From positions 55,176,464 through 55,240,463 of the forward strand of contig NC_057917.1 of the NCBI RefSeq assembly GCF_018873765.1: a stretch of DNA of 64,000 bases. The letters run 5' to 3'. The stretch is from Telopea speciosissima. Taxonomy: Eukaryota > Streptophyta > Magnoliopsida > Proteales > Proteaceae. The notes beneath the pieces are model-generated. The model was not told where the DNA came from. It saw only the letters and a program-made list of their open reading frames with translations, and searched no databases. Positions 33,000 to 48,100 of the stretch are shown in pieces. Within the stretch, counting starts at the first letter, position 1. The number at the start of each line of letters is the position of its first letter. The position numbers and the translations under genes were made by a program.

Positions 33000-33817
33000 C
33001 ACATGACATTTGGGATGCAGCGACGTTTATGAAATATTTACAGGTGGTCAAATCACTTCGATAAAATTTTACTCCTCGACCTCCCTCTAGGATTCTTTAA
33101 GTGATTTGAAAATGCCCTCCCATCCCTTGGCTTAAACTAAATGTTGATGGATGCTCATTTAGGACCCAGTGCACGCAGGAGCGGGAGGCTTCCTTCAGGA
33201 TCACCATTGTACAATGTTATGTGGTTTCTCTTCCTACATTGACGTCTCATCAAACTTCTTTGAAGAACTTTCAATTATACTTGAAGGATTAGAGATTGCT
33301 TGATCCAAATCCATTACTCATCTCTACGTTGAATGTGATTCTATGTCTTGTGGTTCAAGTTGTTCGTGATGGTACTCTTCCTTGGCAGCTTGCTCAATGA
33401 TGGAGGGACCTCTCAATTTTCCTTTTTCTCTATTCAATGGCATATCTCACCCACTATTTTAGAGAAGGGAATTCTGCTACTGATTATTTGGCAAAATACT
33501 CTACTCACTATCACTCCTCTGTGGGTTGGAGGCTTTCCTCCCTAGCATTACGGTAGACATTGCCTGCAATGCTAATGATCAGCCAAGATACAGATTTATG
33601 TAGATTTTTGTGCAATCCTCTTGCCTTTCTTGTAGTTCCTTTGATGACCATGTTGAAGGAGGTTCAATAAGTTGGGTTGGATTCTCCTTCTTCCCTGCTA
33701 CTGATGGCCTTGCCGAAGGTGGTGGGGTTTTCAGAGATCCTTTTCGTGTATTTTTTATTCTTTTTGTCTTTCTTCATCTGTATATCACCCTTTTACACTA
33801 TATCTAATAAAAAAAAT
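33000..33817 (+). mobile_element. LINE 3' end with RNase H-like domain, 5'-truncated and decayed
   Basis: Across 33120-33545 the plus strand encodes, in shifting frames, the plant RNase H (RVT_3) signature: WLKLNVDG near 33125, a GAGGFL-like turn near 33185, EELSIILEGLEIA near 33260, ITHLYVECDS near 33315 and REGNSATDYLAKY near 33465. Several stops and frameshifts are present. The downstream part resembles a LINE 3' UTR and ends at an A-rich tail (33804-33817). Non-LTR elements with a C-terminal RNase H are common in plants; a decayed host RNase H-like gene is the alternative. Confidence 0.65.
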
Positions 33818-33840
33818 TGCTGACCTCTAGCAAATAAAAA

Positions 33841-34195
33841 CCTAAACTAATATCTAGTTACATTAGGAAAGAAATCTAGACTATGTAGACTAAACCCAAT
33901 TCTCGCAGTACGGAGGTCCATGAACACCCATAGACACCCAACCGAGACATACACAATCTAACATTTCTCCACCATATATATATAAAACAAAACTGACAAA
34001 AGGAATTAGAACCAGAAGGGACCAAAGATAGCCAAGAAACAGAAGTAGAAGAACCTCATAATTTTATCTGAATAATTCAAAATGTCTCCTATCAAAAAGT
34101 GGTATGTAAAAATTACAATAGTAATTTCTTCTTCTCATAAGATTATAGCTATTGCTCTTACTGATACAAGAGTCTAATTAAATTGTATTCAAGAA

Positions 34196-34241
<46 letters not shown>

Positions 34242-35832
34242 CATCAAGAAACACAATTTTTTTTGGTAAAAGAGAAACACATATTGAAACAACGCCATTA
34301 TGAACATGAACATAAACGTTTGCAGCAATTTATGTCTGCTTCAAATCATCTCACACTCCATTTGCGATATGGTGGAATATAACGTTTGCAACAATAGCAT
34401 GATCTTGCCATTCCACAGCCATATAAGGAGGGTATCATTCTCACGTATTCACTCCTCATATGCTTTTAACTCAAAAGTTCCTCGGAATCTGTAGGGGGAG
34501 GATCAGATTTAAGATATTTTAAATTCCCTTTGGCATTAATATAAATCTTGACAGCCTGAGCCCATAACAGATAATTAGCACTCCATTAAGTTTTTTTTTT
34601 TTTTTGGTAAAAAGCACTCCATTAAGTTTGATAGTGGTAATCTGGACATTGACGTTATTTGTGATAAGTTTGAGATCAACCATCATGCACAATGATCCTA
34701 ACAGAAGCTAACAATTGCAATCTTCAACAGTTCTGTAATGATAAAGAAGTTTAACCAATCATTTTTTATCAGAACCCTCAATAACCAATATGTAAATGGG
34801 TCTGGATTGAACGCATAACCCAGTAAATATATGAGTCTGATATCAATTGAAAAGGAGAGTATAATCTAACAAATCATATACGGAACTATAAAATCTAATA
34901 ACACAGTAGATGCAGCAATAACTGATCACACTATCAAGAGGGGAAAAAAAAAGAGAGAGATTTCAAGAAGAAAGGGATCAGAGGATCTGATCTGGCCTAT
35001 ACTTAGATCAAACGTCACCTTAGGGCTGACCAATAAATCCCCAAAAACTTGCAATGATTTGAAGGATAGATCTCTTCGTAAGGAAGAATCAAACCTGCCC
35101 ACAAAATAGAGAAAAACAGAGTACCGCCAAGTTGTGTGGAGAAGATAAATAACACCGCATAAAATTTAGAATCGGCTTGAAATCATTGCCGAAGAGCCTT
35201 TGCATAAGGATTTATGCAACCCCAAAAACGGGAACCGAACATGTGATTGGATATAACATAAGATCATATCTCAAGTCCAATAAAAGAAAACAGAGTATCG
35301 CTATAAGAAGATCTTACCGCAAGCTTTAATATGTAGAAATTTAAATCCAAATGCAATCCATAGGAGGAAGGGGCCCTAGTTTATCATCATGACCATCAAC
35401 TAGGGCTTAAGATAAGTATCAAGCAGCATAGGTTGTTGCAACCCTCGAACGAAAAACTTTTTAGACTTTCAAAACCATATTCGATAGTAGAGATCGATTA
35501 ATAAAAGAGCTCTGATACCATGTAATTATTTAAGGACTTGAGAAACTAGAACCAAAGAAGAAGAAGGGAGAAGAGAGATGAGAGAAACCGAAAAGTGAAA
35601 GAAAAAGAAGGGTTGTGCGATAAAATATAACCCCACTATCGGCTCAAAACTACTAAAGATTACATTGTCCAACTGAAACTCTTAAGCACAATAGGAAACT
35701 AACCCTATTTACAGTATGAAAGAAATCAAGACTACGTAAACTAAACCCAATCTCATATTATTCACATATTCCCAAGGTATGGATATCCATGGACACCCAT
35801 GTACCCTCAACCGAAATACACACAATCTAACA
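33841..35832 (-). mobile_element. Small LTR-retrotransposon remnant (Copia-like or TRIM-like), broken
   Basis: On the minus strand the 5' LTR is 35521-35832 (TG...CA ends, 312 bp). It is followed directly by a primer-binding site complementary to initiator Met-tRNA (plus strand GCTCTGATACCA at 35509-35520). The 3' LTR is partial (about 33841-33972), preceded by a purine-rich tract. The ~1.5-kb interior shows no gag or pol. It is a fossil non-autonomous element; its LTRs differ clearly, so it is old. Confidence 0.72.
34199..34238. repeat. TA microsatellite
   Basis: About 20 TA units inside the LTR-element interior. Confidence 0.92.
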
Positions 35833-36188
35833 TAAACGATAGCAAGTACAAATCTAATAGCAACACAGCTACAATTCTTTTTTTCTGAACATTTTTTTGG
35901 GTAAATTTTCTTTCGCTTACATGTAGAAATTTTTGAGGAGACACCCACATCAATCTCAATCAAAAGGCAGAAAATATTTCTAATACAAAATCTATATACA
36001 GCATTATATTAGACCTGCAGGGCAGCAGCGTGTACATACAAAGCTTTAGAGTCTAGGTAGATTGCCATGTCGGCCATAAGGGCACTGGTATGGCAAAATA
36101 GGGCACTGGAGGAATATAATCCAACTTACAGGAAATGGCAAAAAGTGAAAAAGTTAACACATAGTAAACAATCTAATCAAATGCTACA

Positions 36189-39100
36189 CTATTGGTGCTT
36201 GTAGTAACCACTCTGATGAGGAGGATAAGGAGGTGGAACAGAATAAGGAGGAGGAGGATGATATCCAGGATGCTGTGAGTGTGTGTTGTAGTATGTACCT
36301 CGCCAACCAGGATAAGCAGGTTGCCCATACTCAACTGGCTGTTGCTGAAGCTGGGATGGGTAAGGACTACTGGCAGCTGGAACATTGTAAGGCGATGGAG
36401 GCAGTTGCTGCTGTGAAGAGGAATACAGCGGATGCGGATGACCATATCCAGCTACTGGAGGCTGCTCTGCCGGGTGGTAGTAAGGGATCTGGGGCCGGGA
36501 AAGATGCGGCGTGCTCTGAGGATCTGGCTGCTGTGGAGAAGCAGTCCTCTGAGTTTGGTGCATTTGCCCAACTGAAGGGTAGTTACTGGGATAGCCACTG
36601 GGACCCTTGTCTTGGAAGTTGAAACCTGCCATTTGCCTCTGCACATCTTCAATCATTTCTTGACATTGGATGTTCCTTGTCATCAAAAAATCACTGCACT
36701 GCTGCTTTACATTGGTAATAGCATCCTGATTAACAATCGAAAAGTCTTTCATTAATATCCCCTTTTATTCATCAAAATGAACAGATTGCCAAGAACAATG
36801 CTCAGAAATAATACAATACTTCACTCTTTCTACTGTTTCTGAGTATATCCTGTGAGACAAATATATCACATGCAGTCTACTCAAAACATAACCTAGGATA
36901 TGCCTACATGGTTAGTTTAACTTGGTTAGGACTCTTCACAGCAACATCAGAACCAATAAAGTGAAGCAATGGTCGAAGGCATCAAAGAGTCTAATGATTA
37001 CCATTCATTAAACAAATACTAAATAAAAGAAGCAGGTACTCAAGTCCAGGAAATTAATGGACATGCTATGCTACATTTTAGATGCTAAGAAAATTAGCTT
37101 CAACATTTTCCATTTTGGATCACAATTCACGAAGGACCCAGTTTCTTTAAAAATTCTTCAGCATGCCAACATTTTCAGCTTGGATCACATTTCACGGAGG
37201 AATGAGTTTCTTCACATCAGCATGTCAAAGTTTGATTTGTTGAAATTTGCGGGGAAGGAAAAGCAATTATATCAGTATCTGTATTCACATGATCACATCA
37301 GAATCAGCAGTCAGAGGGCACCTCAATGAAAAGCCATCTTGAGCCTCTATAATCATATTTTAGAAATCACACTGCCCAAAACAATGACTCTTTTAGCAGT
37401 GGTCTTTGCAGAACATGAAGCCATCCATCTACTTTCTTTTCCCATAAACAAAAGTGCAGACATTCTATTTGGCTTTCCCCCTTTAAAAAAAATAAAATAA
37501 AAGTAAATAAAAAACTCTTCATCCATCTCTTTTCTTTTCCCCATAAAGTGTGGAGGTTTTCTTTGGGTTTTCCCTACAAAAGATCTTTTGATCACCGTAA
37601 GGCATTCGTTTTTCTTGTCTTAGGGTTAATAATTTAAAATTTAAGTATCTACATTTTTGCCAGAACATTTGGACAGACTGACTTTAATCCATGTAGTTTC
37701 AAGTTGAATCTTCTTTACCATGAGATCAGAGAAATTGTGCAAGTAAAATTATCCCACTGATGAATAGAGAGAAACTTGTGTAATGAAAATTGTAACAATT
37801 CAAACCTCCGAGAGAATCACAGTACAGGTAATTGTTATCAAGACATTAAAATAGCAAGGGAAAATAAAAGAAATACAGAGAACAATTTGTTACCTGAAGA
37901 GTGACATAAAACTTCAGTCCCTCATTAATGTTCTCCTTGATTTCTCGGTACTTTGCTATGGCAGCTGAAATCTGTTTATAGCACTTCCCCCGAGAAGCTG
38001 AAACAGAGAGATCTTACAAAATAAGGCACAAAAAATTCTAAATTTGAATCAAAATAATAATGTTGGCCCATGGGAACACCAAAAAACTGGGTATAAACTC
38101 CATGAAATTAAGACAACTTTTCCATTGCCAACCAAATTGGAGGAACTCGTAAAAACAAAGCCAAAACAAACAATATTCACTAGCTCAAATACATCTCAAA
38201 AATATGATACCAAAACCCATGAAAACCCTGGGGAACTAAAAACTAACACAGCAAGCAAAACCATGACCTTTTTCAATGAACATATGTAAAGCCTGTTAGT
38301 AAAATGGCAAGAACCATCACAAAGGAAAATTATATGAAAGAATCAGAACTACAATTCTCTTTTGAGAACTGAATAACGGGCTTCAAAGAATGTGAGTGGC
38401 ACCACTTAGCTGAAAAGTACTGAATCACATTTATTATTATTTTTTCAAATTCTTAGCTTGGGCCATGGGTTATGTACAACAACAACAACAAACTCAGCCT
38501 TATCCCAACTTAATGGGGTTGGCTACATGGATCCAAACAAAACATGGGCCATGGGTTACGTATTCTCAGTTAGTTCTGTAGTGTATAATTTAATAATATT
38601 ATAACAAGTTAGAGGGCTCATTGAAGGGTTCCTTTTATATGCTTTGAATTTCTAACACGATACTGTAAGGTTTTAACAACCTTACCTTGTAACCTTGCAG
38701 GTAAATCGGCCAACAAGAGTAAATCCTATATAACGTAAGGTTTGAAATAGGGCTAACAAGGGTGAAAATCTAAGGGTTAAAACAAGATTATCAGGAAAAA
38801 AAACTCAACCAACATCAAAGAGAGAAAGAAATAGGAAAGAAAAGGTATAAGCAATACGAGTACAGGGTTGTGCAGGAGAAATCCTATCGCTTGGAAGTTG
38901 GAGCAAAATTTGAAATGCTAATATGTCATAGACCAAATACACCATGTGGCAAAGGAGGACAAGTTTTTTCTCCAGCTAATTGATGGTTCGGAAGGTATAG
39001 GTAGGGATGTTAAGAAAGAACAAATTCTCATTGGACTAGAATAACTGGCCAGCAGTAACTAACTTGAGTAAAAGAAAATTAATAAAGAACAAATAGAACT

Positions 39101-42100
39101 GAAGAAAGATCCAAAGGAAATCAACAAAGAATAAATAGAACTTGAAGAAAGATTAAAGATCTGACTGGGAACTGCAAAATTTGATAAATAAAGAAACTGT
39201 TCATGAATCTTTATAGAACAAGTAACCACGAGTCCAGATTCAAGTAAAGAATGCAAAATAGATCCAACAAATATGGTAATTATGGATTAAAAGTGGGACG
39301 AAACCTTAGCAACCATCCAGAATCTGAAGAAGAAGAGAACTGAGAGAGAGAGAATGGAGATGAAAATTGTGTTGAACCCACTATAGATGCATTATACCTA
39401 TCGTGGGCAGTCTAAGTTGTATTTATAATAGAAAATCAAATAGTCTTAGTAGGACTGCTACTAAGACAATACATTGTTCAAGACTAAAAGTAATTATAAA
39501 CTAACAAGGAAACTGAAAGACATAAGAAAATATGGAAACTAAGACTACATCACGATAAGGACAACCCCCCTTATCGTGACACATCTTAACACTCTCCCTC
39601 AAGCTGGAGTATACACATCACAAGGCTCCAGCTTGAAACAAGAAGAATAGATATTAAAGGCAACACCAGTCTTGAATAGCAGTTGTTGACACTAGTGACT
39701 ATGGAGAACTTCATTCAGGTAGCAATAGCATCTCAAGTACACTAATAATTAGCAGCATCAAGCCATCAAGTAGATAATAATCTTTGTGTCGAATAGGGGC
39801 CTCTTTGGTATCACTTTTCATTTTCATTTTCTGACACATAAAAGTTTTTACAAGTGTTTGGTACAATTTATGGACCCTATTTCTATTTACAAAACATCAA
39901 AATAATAGAAAAACCATAATAGAGTTGAGACCTTATTATGGATTTTGGCCAAAAATCATTTTCAGTCATTTTTTTGGAACTTTAATGAGCATGTGCTTAT
40001 AAAGTCCCAAAGTCGAGGGTAGAGGAGTCATTTCCTCCTTTAATTAGAAAAGCAAGTCCCGACCTCCTCTTTCTTCTTCCTCCTCTTGCAACCACCCTTT
40101 CCCACCCCTTGCATTCTTCTTTTTCTTCCTCCTCCACCAGCCTCTCTTCTTCTTCTTCAATAAACCCCAACCGCCTGCTGCAACCCAAATCACCCCAGCC
40201 TCCTCGCCCATCCCTTCCCTGCTACCCTACTGCTCCGACCCATTTTGGAAAATGGAGAGAGTGCCTTCCTAGTTCCTATAGTTCCCTAGTCCCTCCCTAC
40301 TCTTCTCAGTTCGCAGTTTCTCACCCCCTCAATCAACAAAAATAGAAAACGAATCCATTATTCAATGTAGTTGAAATTTGAAAGCCCCAAATATAAACCG
40401 TAGAAAGACTTCTGCAACTGTGCAACCACGTCAAATTTTATTATTTTTAGTATCTGGCAGAAAGCCTATGGACCCCACCTATGGTGGTGGTGGTGGCCTT
40501 CCACGGATTTAGGAATCGGTAACAGATCAATCGTATCCATCGATTTGTATAAATATCAGTCGGACGATGGTGGAGGAGCTTCAGGGTTCCGATCTGGTCG
40601 ATCCGCTACTCGACTGTTCTACCTTCTCATTATTTCCTCGAACATTTGGAGATTTGACGAAAGCTGCAGATTCACAGGAATGATTGGTTTGAGAAGGTTT
40701 CACTTTTCACTTTCAAGAATGATTGTCTGAAAGTTATTGGAGAAAAGCATAGATGAGGAAGTGAATGCGTTTTTCACTTTTCACTTTCAAGAATGATTGG
40801 TTTGAGAAGGTTTTGACAACTCTGGTTGTAGAGGGAGAGTAAAGTTAGGCTGGGTTTCGATTCAAGAAGAAAAGAAAAAGAAAAAAGAACATGAAGAAGA
40901 TGAAGAAGAAATCAGGTGAAGAAGTGAAGAGAACAAAGGGGGTTTTAGATTGGGGAGGAAGATGGGTGAAGAGATGCACTCTTAAACTACTAGTACATAT
41001 GGGCTTTGGGCCCTTTCTTAAAAAATTGTTATAAAAATCATTTGCCCCAAACCTATTTTTCATTCTACAATCAATTATGTTTAGAAGCTACCAAACAGTT
41101 TTTATGTTTTGATAAAAAATGGTTTTCAGTAATGATTTTTTTAAATAGCCCAAAAACAAAATGAAAAGTGATACCAAAGAGGCCCTAAAATAAATCAGCA
41201 ACAAGCAAAATAAGCAGTAGTGAACACCAACCGCAACCTACAATATCATAGCAGCAACAGCACCAAAAACACTTTTCAAAGAAGGCCGAGAGTAGGTAGT
41301 AATCTTCATAAAGAAAGATAAAAGTACAGCATCCACCGACTAAATCATAAGCCTTTCTCAAGGAAGGCAGGTAGAAAGTAGTAATCTGCTCAAAAAAGAC
41401 AAATAAAGTGTAGTATTACAAGCATATAATAGCTACAATATAAGCTCTTCTCAAAAGAAGGCAGACAAAAGTGCAGTATAGGTTACTGTAAACAAAAGAT
41501 CTGATTAGTAAAGATCAAATTCATTCCTGAGCCTCAAATAGAGGTCTCAAATAAAATCCAATGATAAATATGTCGTATAGGTTACTGCTAACCAAGTAAC
41601 AGCATCAGGTTGTTGGAGACCAGACAACATAAGGTGGTTGTAGACCAAATACCATCTTTATAGATAAAATTGTTGTTAAGGCTACAAACAAATAAATAAT
41701 ATAATCCTTACTGAAATAATCTTTGAGAAAATGACACGAATAAATTAATCTTCAACTAATGACTTGAGCAGATAAGAATCTCCAATCTCCTCGTAACGTG
41801 TAGCACATGCGGACAAATAAGGCATAATTTACAATAAATAATATTTAACCAATATGTAATAATAAGCATCATCAAGGGTAGGGCAAATAATCTCCAAAAA
41901 AAATTTAATTGTCAATCTCCCCCTTACAATAGCAAATAATCTCCATGCAAATACTAATCTTAAAAAATTTTAAATCCCAAACTGATGTGATCGAGGGCCC
42001 ATCAAATCAACATATGGAGAATATATAAGCCCAATGGCAATTTTATAATTACTTCATGCAATCCCCAAGTGATGCAGAATTCGGGTCAAAATACCAAATT

Positions 42101-45100
42101 GGGTTCAGTGTGGACCCACCCAAGTATACAATAGGCAATAACAAGGGTTAATGGCAGAACCGTAATTAACTAGAATGTACAAGGGGGCTTGGTAAGTAAC
42201 AGGGTGAAATCTGGTAAATAATGGCTACACTAAAAATATATCAAAGGTACAAGGGAGAGTGGAAATCTGATAATAAACCACCAGAATACTCAAGGGGTCA
42301 ATTTGGTAGTTAAATAAGGAAATGGACAAGAGAAGAATTAGGATTTATTGAGTGAGGGAAAACTTGGAAGTACAACTAATAAAAGGATATAAATGAAATA
42401 GAGAGGATGGGAGGGGTAACTATGGAAAGTAGAAATAATTGGATTGAAACATACCCACAGATGAGGTTGAAGAGGTTGTCTTCAACCTCATGACTGCCAA
42501 AAGCCAGAGAAAACCTTTCTCCTTGCGGAAGGGAGATCTCTCTTTAGAAAGCTTCAATTAACCTGAAATTTCAGGTTTAAAAACACAACTATCGGTATCA
42601 AGGCGGCAAGGCGACCAAGGCGTTGGAGAGGGTCCCAAAGTCTAGACGGACTAAGGCGTCCGCTTAGGCGCCCAAGGCGACAAAGGCGTCCGCCTAGCCG
42701 CCCAAGGCGTCCAAGGAGCCTGGACACCTAAGCGACGCCTTGATAATTATGATCACAACTCCACATCCTATTGATTCCACGCAAGTAGCACTTAATGTAA
42801 GACTAGAACCTGAATAGGTCTAATCCCAGGCAAGATCAAATAAAAAAACCCTCCAATAAACAAGAATCATATGAGGGATCCAAGAGAACAATAACCAAGA
42901 ATAAGGGAAACAAGAGAACAATGGGAACTAAAATCATATGAGGGAACCAAGAGAACAATAACTACGAATAAAGGAAACAATAGAACAATGGGAACTCAAA
43001 TGAGGGAACAATTTCCTTGGTTGAAGTAACAAATAAAAACCCACAAATTTGTAACCTGTTGAAGCAGCAATGATCTTGATGTAATAAACTTCAAGAAATC
43101 AATGTGACAATCAGTTGAAAGAAATCCCAACAGCTTGTAGCACTCTTGAACTCGATTTGAACAAAATCAGGGTTTGGATTCAATAAATGATGGAAGGGGA
43201 TGGGGAAGGGAATGGGCATCTCACCCAACCTATCTCAGGATTTTAACAAAAGCTAAAGCCAATATTTCATCAATCAAATTCGTGTACCACGCTGGCCTCC
43301 CTTACAAACTTATATAGAAGACTCGAAAATAGACTCAGACACTAAAAAGGAAAGGCCTAACCCTATCCTTAACTAATAAGGTAACCCAAATTGACTAAGA
43401 AAGTGAAATAATAAAGAAAACAAACTCAATATAGGACTCTAACTAAACTAAGGAAGTAAATCTCGTTTTCCTATGTTCTACCCATATTTTAGGCCCGTTA
43501 AATTGGCCAATTACAAAATAAAACCATGGGATCAAAAGCACAACACAACCCAAAGCTTATTTCCACTAAAATAAGCCCCAAGTGACTCATCTACGTCAGC
43601 ACTCCAAATAGAAGGTCAAAGAATAAATAAAAATCCTGCAACTCCAATCTGGCGGTAGGGCTTAGAACCATATCTGAGTTCCAACTGGTTTCTCACAACA
43701 AAGGAGGAATAGGGGGAGCTGTCCCCAACCTTTGGACTAAAAGAAAAACAAGAGCAAGAACGGATCTTAGCCAGACATTGACCATCCGCGCGGGACACTA
43801 TAGTTCCTCGAATGCTTGGCACTTTGGGCGCTGCTTTCTCGATCTACTATCACACTTGAAGCGACGCAATCAACCTTTGGACTAAAAGAAAAACAAGGGT
43901 AGTAACCAGTAGCTTGCAGGAGTTCAAACTCATTCCATTTACCTCAATCGAATGATCTCTGCAACTCAAATCTAACGGTAAGAGTGTGACCAGATATGTT
44001 CTTCCTCGAGAACTCACAGTTCCAGCAAGGGCTCGATAAACTCCTCGAATAAAAGCAGCGGCAAACAAGATATCAGCAAATCAGAAATGAAAATAAATCA
44101 GAGAGAGCAGCAGGTATGATCAAATTAGCAGAAAACTCAATTTTTTATTTTCAGGCTTGCAGAAATCTTTCCTCTTCTCAAACTTGTAGATTTTTTTTTC
44201 TTCTTCTTCTTCTTCATGATGGTTCTGACATCATGTGACGAAACCTTAGCAACCAACCACAATCTGAAGAAGAAGAAGAGAACTGAGAGAGAGAGAGACA
44301 GAGAAGAGACACAATGGAGACAAGAATTGTGCTGAACCCACAATAGATTCAGTCTATCTATCGGGGGCAGTCTAAGTTGTATTTATAACAGAAAATCAAA
44401 TAGAGTATTAGTAGAACTCCTACTAAGACAATACATTGTGCAAGACTAAAAGTAATTATAAACTAACAAGGAAACTTAAAGACATAAAAGAAAATAAGGA
44501 AACTAAGACTACATCACAATAGGGACAACCCCCTTAAAAGCAAGATATATATATATATATATGTATGTATGTATGTATGTGGAAACAGAGGTAAGGCTAC
44601 GTACATTTGACCTTCCCCAGACCCTGCTAAACGCGGGAGCCTTGTGCACTAGGTACGGCATAGATATATACATAGAAGAAACATTGCCTCTGACTAAAGG
44701 CAATGTCAAACAATTAGTCATATAAATAAGCAATCTGGCCAAAAGATAGGAAAAATGCTCTTTCAAATAAAAAAGAGCACAGAGAAAAAGTGAAGGAATG
44801 TTTTGCGCCCAACTTATTGATTAACATACACAAAATTTCACAGTTTAATAATCACATTTAATGAGAAATTCATAAAATGGAAAACAACAACAGGCATTCA
44901 GTAAATTCACCATATTCAAGAAAAGTAGTTTCCATGAAATTTGTCTTTTTGAAAAATAATTGCTCCCGTGAAAAAGTTCTGGCTACAGAAAATTTTACCT
45001 TTATAATCTTCAAGATTAAAGACAGCAGAAAACTCTTCATTTTGAACCTGGTAACAAAGAAAACAAAACATATCAGTGCTATTACATCTCTTAATCAGAG

Positions 45101-48100
45101 ACTGTTCTTATCTTAACCATGGCTACAGGTTACACTAACTGGGAATCATTTGGGGTGGAGGGGGGGGGAGAGAGAGAACATTAATCAAGCAATAAAAATA
45201 GAAGAAATGCAATTGATTGTTAACCCTTTGATATACTCAAAATGTTTCTCAATTAATTCTCTATGCATAATGGCCAAGTAGGAAAAGTTCTGAGGTTTAT
45301 GTTTTTGACGTGATCCATCATCACAAAGTTGATGGCTGACAAACATAAGGAGAAAGGAAATAAAGACTAACTGAACTAATGATGAAACATTCTCTATAAT
45401 GAATATAAGATCGAGTGATACCTCAAACATTTCTCCCAGTAAATCACAACAGGAAAGTCTTAACTAGTCCACCCAAGGGTGCAAATAATAAAACTAACCA
45501 CATACAAGGAGACAGACATTTTAAATACCAAGAGAAGGAATAACTTGACCTGAATCTGCATCAATAATTGTTCTTGTGCCTCAATATTCTGAGAAATTTC
45601 CTCACAAATATGATCATATTTTGCTAGCTCCTTCCTGAAAAGATCCTCATATGAGCCAGTAGATGTCATCAATTTGGGCAGAATGTCATCCTGCAACCAA
45701 ATACAACAAAAGCATAAAGAGCAGAGTAAAGTCACCAGCAACATAGTAATAGTAACAACAAATTGATGAGCCTCCTTTCTAATTTAACATGAGATGCATA
45801 AACCACTAATAAACATACAACCACACAGAAACAATAAACCTGTCCAAAATTTGCATAATGAAGACAGTTTACCTCACTAGGTCAGCTAAAAGTAAGAATA
45901 TGGGCTCATTTTCAATTGGGAATTGTGAAAATGGTGTTCCATCCTTCATCTTGGTGGAGATGGAAAAGGTTTTCGACTTTTCGTACAAGAGAGAATAAAA
46001 CCATAGATTATGTCACTGCCATACAAGTGCATACCCAACTACAATTGGAAGCACGCCAACCACAAACTGCATTTTTTTTTTCAATTGAATTACAGGTTTA
46101 TACAACCGCAACTGCTTTCATAAAAAGGAATCTGATATAAACTGAAGAGCATAAATTTCTTTTATCCTTTTTTTCTTTATTTTATTTTGTTTAACAAAGT
46201 TTCAACTTCAATGAAGCTTCACAAAATTTCAGGGAATTTATGTTTCAGATCCACAGGTACCAAGAAATACTAAAAGTAAAGGGTAAATATGTTAATCGAA
46301 ACTTTAAGAGATAAATAAATAACAAGTAGAGATATTTTGGTCACAAGTCCAAATTTTTAACTGATATAGCCAACAGTCTTTCCACAAACTTGTCTTTTCG
46401 TAGGGACTAACTTAACAACTTCAAGTACAAAGACGATAGTCAGGATTTTTCCAAGACTACTCACAGAAAAGATAATATTAGAGCCCGCCTTTTATTCCAA
46501 GACTAAATATTATTATTATTTTCTTTTTCCTTTTTCTTTTGCTGATTGAGTAACTCTGGGACTGAAGGCTCTGATTGGGGATCAAAACAAAACATGGCCA
46601 GCTGGTTGCCCCTTGCAAATCTTTGCTGAGGACGATGAGAGCTTGCTAATCCCAAAATAACATATAGAAGAAAGCCATGCAAATCTTTCTGTTCAAGAGA
46701 ATTTTCACAGAGAGAGAGAGAATCCCTTGCCGTTGTTGGATACATCATACAAATTAGAGAGACAGAGAGCTCCCAGTACATACTTTGTTGACAACAACTT
46801 TTAAGAGAGCCCGGTGTAGATCATTTGTTGAAGTCTTGAAGATGACCCAGTAAATCCGTGGTTGAGAGAGATGTACCTTAGCTTTTGACTTTATTGCAGC
46901 TATGCCATTTTGTAATAATCTTGTTAACCTCTTTTTTCAGTTAAATGACATGCCTGCCAACATCTAGTCTTGTACAATGCACTTTATCTTTTCACTTAAC
47001 TCCAGTCAACCCTTACATTATAATTCCCTTTTCCATCATACACACTGAAAAATTACCAAAATACCCATACCAAATGACGTATATCCGAAATTTTCAGTTT
47101 GGTCCCTAAACCTAAATGGCCAAAGATACACAATTTACAACTAAGATAAAACCAGCTCAGAAGACTATCCAAAAAAAAGTTCAGCGGAATAATCACTAGA
47201 CATTGAAATAACAGCTTCACAAAGAGCATGGTTTCTTCACATAAAAGACATGCTGGGAATCCCACCAAAATGGCTTCTTCCTTCCCATGCAAATCCAACA
47301 AGAATTCACCAAAAATCTCAGCAAGATCAAGCATTAAAAGTTGAAACACTGGTTGATACCACATGATGCAGTAGCGCTAGCGTGGTTGGACCAACCTGAT
47401 TGGATTTGGCAGCCAAAACCAAGGCGAACCGGACCTAAACCATTTGGTCCAAAGGGTGCTGATAGAGATTTATTTCTATGTTGGAAGAAGCAATGTAATC
47501 ATTTATTTTATTTGGTTTTATTTTGGTAGGAAATAGCTATTTAGGATGGTAGTAATAGATTGAGTCCAATTCACTTTATATTTCTGATTAGTTGCTATAA
47601 AAGGAGTTTGTCTTCTTTTATATATGTAAGAAACCATTACGTAGAAGAAGATTGGAATGAAATAGAATGATTTCAGTTGTTATTGGAGCCAAAGATTGGC
47701 TTTACGTTTCTCCTCCCTTTCCTCTTCATTGAACCAGCCCTCCCCAGCCTTATTTCTCTTTACTGTTCTCTTGCATATTTCTTCAATCTAAGGTACAAAC
47801 TATTCCGTTCTCTCTCTTTTTCTTCCTCTCTCTTTCGCATTTTCTTTCCTTATTCTGTTCATTGTTCTTTATTTCTCTTTCCCTGATGTTAATCCCCACA
47901 CTTTGTTAAGTTTCTTGCTACTAGCAATGAAACAGAAACACACGGAAGAGTTCATAGACTTAGCTTACCTCATTGGTTTGGTCTGAGATGGGGCATAAAC
48001 CCTCCTTCCTTGAGCTATCAGAACCCTAGAAGACCAGATCTGAAAGTGCCCTCTGTTTTGAGAACCAAACTGCAACAGGAACCTGGTTCTCCTTCTTCCG

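Larger units (their letters stand above)
39294..44535 (-). mobile_element. LTR retrotransposon remnant in ALIX intron 6, broken
   Basis: Two LTRs of ~300 bp in the same orientation lie at 39294-39591 (3') and 44234-44535 (5', outer end lost). They share CAGTCTAAGTTGTATTTATA and AGTAATTATAAACTAACAAG. A primer-binding-site-like sequence lies next to the 5' LTR (44222-44233) and a purine-rich tract (minus strand CTTGAGGGAGAGTG) next to the 3' LTR. The ~4.6-kb interior has no recognisable gag or pol and is itself interrupted by a DNA transposon (39796-41186) and a MITE (42588-42752). By eye the LTRs differ at roughly one site in ten, so the insertion is old. Copia-like by its terminal signals. 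Confidence 0.78.

Noticed and set aside
47362-47940. Possible solo LTR in ALIX intron 4
   Set aside because: The promoter-like and TGATGCAG start signals are suggestive, but no matching end or 5-bp duplication was found, so it is only noted in the intron entry.
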